NCBI RefSeq assembly: GCF_002022685.1
Contig: NZ_CP019789.1
Span: forward strand, 1,252,501-1,316,500
Reading direction: 5' to 3'
Origin: Bartonella schoenbuchensis R1
GTDB taxonomy: Bacteria > Pseudomonadota > Alphaproteobacteria > Rhizobiales > Rhizobiaceae
Length of the DNA stretch: 64,000 bases
The translations under genes and the position numbers were made by a program. The notes under the pieces are model-generated. The model ran no database searches, was not told the DNA's origin, and worked only from the letters and a program-made list of their open reading frames with translations. Every line of letters starts with the position of its first letter. The first letter of the stretch is position 1. This document shows positions 61,857 to 64,000 of this stretch, one piece after another.

Positions 61857-62108
61857 ATATGAAAAAAAAGCTCTCAATTTTTAAAAAAATGTGATAAAAG
61901 AGAAGCGCGCCGGATTGTTGATTTTTTAGATAAGCACATTGCCGTCCTTGAAGATGTGCGTGTAGTGGGTAAACCTTTAAGAGGTCCATTATCAGGCTTG
62001 TGGAGATATCGTGTGGGAGATTATAGGATATTATGTGATCTCCACGATAAAGAGCTTTTGGTCTTGGTTTTGGCTGTGGGACATAGAAAAAATATATATA
62101 AAAACTAA
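61840..62108 (+). pseudogene. RelE/ParE-type toxin, one frameshift
   Basis: From a TTG at 61840, VWTIKYEKKALNF runs into a stop inside the T5A7 tract 61878-61889. One extra T reads LNFLKKCDKREARRIVDFL and continues with VVGKPLRGPLSGLWRYRVGD and LVLVLAVGHRKNIYKN, giving 89 residues, the normal RelE/ParE length. The conserved RYRVGDYRI core is complete. As written the module has antitoxin but no toxin. Confidence 0.82.
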
Positions 62109-62182
62109 AATAACCATTTGCGCTTAGAAAGTACCATATTTAGGTTGATTGAAATAAAAAATACCAGATTATGATTTTTTAG

Positions 62183-62312
62183 TTGACATGGGGATATAAA
62201 TAGTATTTAATGACACTGCGGCGTTAGTTTTATTGCGCCTAAAATTACAGATTTATGTAAATTTTTCTTTTGAGTTTTGTTGTTAAAAGCCCTGCGTTTG
62301 CAGGGTTTTTTT
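62183..62312 (+). ncRNA. Candidate small RNA with promoter-like box and terminator
   Basis: TTGACA (62183-62188) is followed 15-17 bases later by TATTTAAT, and about 100 bases downstream by a strong terminator (62290-62312). In between, GGCG/CGCC (62220-62239) can form a hairpin. No protein is encoded. This could be a short phage transcript such as an antisense or regulatory RNA, or the leader of the structural operon. Confidence 0.35.
62290..62312 (+). terminator. Rho-independent terminator
   Basis: CCCTGC-GTTT-GCAGGG followed by seven T. A textbook intrinsic terminator about 180 bases after the ParE-like gene. Confidence 0.9.
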
Positions 62313-62361
62313 ATTAAACAACTCAAATTTAGTCACTCCTATTTATTGACATACACTTATT

Positions 62362-62401
62362 GACCTCACTCTTCTTTCCTCCTGAGAGTGAGGTCTTTTT
62401 T
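62362..62401 (+). terminator. Second terminator just upstream of the structural genes
   Basis: GACCTCACTCT (62362-62372) pairs perfectly with AGAGTGAGGTC (62385-62395) and is followed by six T. It lies 28 bases before the next start codon, so the following genes must use antitermination or read-through, as phage late operons often do. Confidence 0.85.
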
Positions 62402-62429
62402 ATGTCTCAATCTCTCCAAAGGAATAATT

Positions 62430-62849
62430 ATGGGAAAAGTACAAGTAGTTATCACAAGACCTATGTCTGTTCTTGGTGATAACAAAACAATCGTTCGTTT
62501 TGAGCCTTCCACAAAAAGTGAGCCATTCGTTGAGGTTTCTTATCAGGTTTACTGTCGTCTTAAACGCGCCGGTGCTGCCAAAGTTTATCAAGAATGGCTA
62601 TCACAAAACGTTAATGAAAAACCTAAACCTAATGAGCAAGAGGTTTCTGTAGAAGTTACACAGGTTGTTGAGCAGATTACACAAACGTCTATAGAATCTG
62701 ACAAACAATCTCAAAAAGAGCCTAATGAGCAAGAAGTCTCTGTAAATGTAGACACTCAAGATGTTGAGCAAACGTCTATAGAATCCGACGAACAATCTCC
62801 AAAAGCAAAAACTTCTAAATCCACAACGCGTGCGACAAAAAAGGCTTAG
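62430..62849 (+). CDS. Hypothetical phage protein with acidic internal repeat
   Basis: The 139-residue protein has a compact N-terminal part (MGKVQVVITRPMSVLGDNKT, FVEVSYQVYCRLKRAGAAKV) and a low-complexity acidic tail in which PNEQEVSVEV and PNEQEVSVNV head two repeats, ending in a basic KSTTRATKKA. It resembles small proteins placed before tail genes. The start at 62430 has AAAGGAA upstream. Confidence 0.6.
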   Translation: MGKVQVVITRPMSVLGDNKTIVRFEPSTKSEPFVEVSYQVYCRLKRAGAAKVYQEWLSQNVNEKPKPNEQEVSVEVTQVVEQITQTSIESDKQSQKEPNEQEVSVNVDTQDVEQTSIESDEQSPKAKTSKSTTRATKKA

Positions 62850-62852
62850 GTT

Positions 62853-63440
62853 TTGGCGTTAAAGATCCATGCCAAGTGGTATCTGCAACAGGCAGAAAAT
62901 ACTTTTACAAGTCTTCAAGCCCCACGTCTTCATTGGGCTTTGCGTAATGCTATTAACACTACAGCAAAGCAAGTTGAGCGTTTTGCTGAAAAGAAAGTTG
63001 CAGAGGATGCTTCAATTCCACCAAAGCGTGTTAAGAAAGGTATTTATATTAGCGGCAAAGCCACGGCAAAATTTCTTGAAACGGATATCATTGGTTCAGC
63101 TTCTCTACTTCCTCTTAAGATTTTTAAGGCAAGGGAAACGAAACGTGGCGTGATTTATAAAATCTTCGGTAAAAGAGAGATCATGCCCCATGGTTTTATT
63201 CGGGGAGGAAAATTTCCAGAGCGTGTCGATTTAAAAATGGGCGGACATGTCTTTATGAGAACCTCTGGAGATAGGTTCCCAATTGCAAAACAAGAAGGCA
63301 CCTCGATTGCTTATGTCATGTCTAAACCAAAGGTCTCAAGTTCTATTGAACACCATGCACGTGAGAGGCTAACCAAAAATATACAGAGCCAAATTGCTCG
63401 GCAAGAATATATGGTCAATCAAAAGGCCCCACGCTCTTAA
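62853..63440 (+). CDS. Prophage minor tail protein Z-like (GPZ)
   Basis: The 195-residue protein reads LRNAINTTAKQVERFAEKKV, VAEDASIPPKRVKKGIYISG and HGFIRGGKFPERVDLKMGGH, matching the lambda gpZ family of tail-completion proteins. The TTG at 62853 is the likely start, three bases after the previous stop. It is the only structural gene seen before the gene order is interrupted. Confidence 0.8.
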   Translation: MALKIHAKWYLQQAENTFTSLQAPRLHWALRNAINTTAKQVERFAEKKVAEDASIPPKRVKKGIYISGKATAKFLETDIIGSASLLPLKIFKARETKRGVIYKIFGKREIMPHGFIRGGKFPERVDLKMGGHVFMRTSGDRFPIAKQEGTSIAYVMSKPKVSSSIEHHARERLTKNIQSQIARQEYMVNQKAPRS

Positions 63441-63668
63441 ACTATACCAATTATATACAAACAATATGATGATTTTAATGTTTCAAAACCAAATTATCGA
63501 GAGAAAAGTTTTTAAAAGGTACTTTCCAGTGGGATACGTGTGTTGCGGGGCAATCAAGCGCAACATATCGCTAGCGACAGAATTTTTAAATGACTGTACA
63601 TTGTACACATAACTTATTGGAAAATAACAATTATCATACGCTATCTTCCTTCCATGGCGAGATAGCTT

Positions 63669-63965
63669 TTAAGCCATTTGTTTAAATTTATCTATTTTAG
63701 CAAATTCATCAGCTTTTTCAGTTTGTAGTACATTAACGTCGTAAGCAGCTTGCATGTTAAGCCAGAATTCAGCTGTGGTATCAAAAAAATAGGCCAATCT
63801 TAGCGCTGTATCAGGAGTTATAGGGCTATTTTCAGCAACAATACGCTCTATCCGGGTACGTGGAACATTTAATGCTTTAGCAAGAGCATAAGCAGAAAGG
63901 GCATATTCTTTTAAATATTCCTCCCGTAGAATTTCTCCGGGATGGATCGCTATGTAATTTTTCAT
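63669..63965 (-). CDS. higA: HigA-type antitoxin (XRE)
   Basis: The 98-residue protein starts IAIHPGEILREEYLKEYALS, then AYALAKALNVPRTRIERIVA and ALRLAYFFDTTAEFWLNMQA, the HigA/VapI signature. It neutralises the HigB mRNA interferase and represses the operon. The end of higB is visible directly upstream at the window edge. Confidence 0.9.
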   Translation of the reverse strand: MKNYIAIHPGEILREEYLKEYALSAYALAKALNVPRTRIERIVAENSPITPDTALRLAYFFDTTAEFWLNMQAAYDVNVLQTEKADEFAKIDKFKQMA

Positions 63966-63981
63966 CTCAAACTCCTACAGA

Positions 63982-64000
63982 TCAATGATAATCTACAATT
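63982..64000 (-). CDS. HigB-type toxin, last codons only
   Basis: The minus strand at the window edge reads IVDYH followed by TGA, the standard C-terminus of HigB toxins, 16 bases before higA. The toxin-first order fits the family. The rest lies outside the window. Confidence 0.6.

Larger units (their letters stand above)
48606..64000. mobile_element. Prophage, left part, integrated beside tRNA-Gln
   Basis: Everything from the tRNA 3' end to the right edge reads as phage: integrase, YqaJ exonuclease, Bet, antirepressors, S24 repressor with operators, divergent early genes, replication protein, SSB, toxin-antitoxin modules and a minor tail protein. The right attachment site was not found in the window, so the element extends beyond. 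Gene density and short spacers contrast sharply with the host DNA to the left. Confidence 0.9.

Noticed and set aside
48536..64000. A second attachment site (duplicate of the tRNA-Gln 3' end)
   Set aside because: No further copy of the tRNA 3' segment occurs in the window, so the right prophage boundary must lie outside.
1..64000. CRISPR arrays and insertion sequences
   Set aside because: No regularly spaced short direct repeats with unique spacers and no transposase gene or terminal inverted repeats were seen. The only regular repeats are coding repeats in the autotransporter.

Overview
The window is AT-rich, gene-sparse DNA from an alphaproteobacterium, almost certainly a Bartonella species. 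Pointers are two autotransporters of the Bartonella inducible (Iba-like) type, a heme-binding (Hbp/Omp25-like) outer-membrane protein, a biotin BioMNY importer, a candidate speF leader in front of ornithine decarboxylase, and a tyrosine-integrase prophage beside a tRNA-Gln gene.

Layout. 1-2247: EmrA/EmrB-type efflux pair. 2366-6103 (minus strand): ornithine/lysine decarboxylase with a long structured leader, tRNA hydroxylase TrhO, ferredoxin-NADP reductase. 6835-12690: alanine racemase, then the glycine cleavage operon gcvT-gcvH-gcvP on the minus strand. 13454-20844: LON-domain protein, Trm112-like protein, asd, methionine importer metQNI, MaoC-like hydratase, SAF-domain dehydrogenase. 20989-21716: a cholera-toxin/heat-labile-enterotoxin A-subunit homologue. 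21977-30952: one giant autotransporter (about 2,990 residues after frame repair) with a roughly 70-residue repeat. 32537-35265: peptidoglycan amidase and Hbp-like porin. 37033-41716: tRNA-Thr, amino-acid permease, bioMNY. 41980-44615: a second autotransporter whose barrel is a near-copy of the first. 44801-48468: siderophore-iron ABC importer. 48536-48609: tRNA-Gln(CUG). From 48.6 kb to the right edge: a prophage (integrase, YqaJ/Bet recombination pair, antirepressors, CI-like repressor with palindromic operators, replication proteins, SSB, three toxin-antitoxin modules, the first structural gene). The prophage runs off the window.

The host genes fit a blood-borne, host-restricted lifestyle: scavenging of biotin, methionine and iron, large variable surface proteins and an ADP-ribosylating toxin relic or phase variant.

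Two cross-cutting observations matter most. First, nine genes are broken by twelve frameshifts, and every one is a single missing base in a homopolymer run; adding one base restores a full-length, family-typical product each time. This looks like systematic homopolymer under-calling, or less likely slippage variation, so 'pseudogene' calls here are provisional. Second, the antirepressor cluster of the prophage carries two diverged copies of a roughly 250-nt element with its own promoter-like boxes and compensatory base changes in several helices. It appears to be a structured RNA lying between interchangeable antirepressor N-terminal domains.
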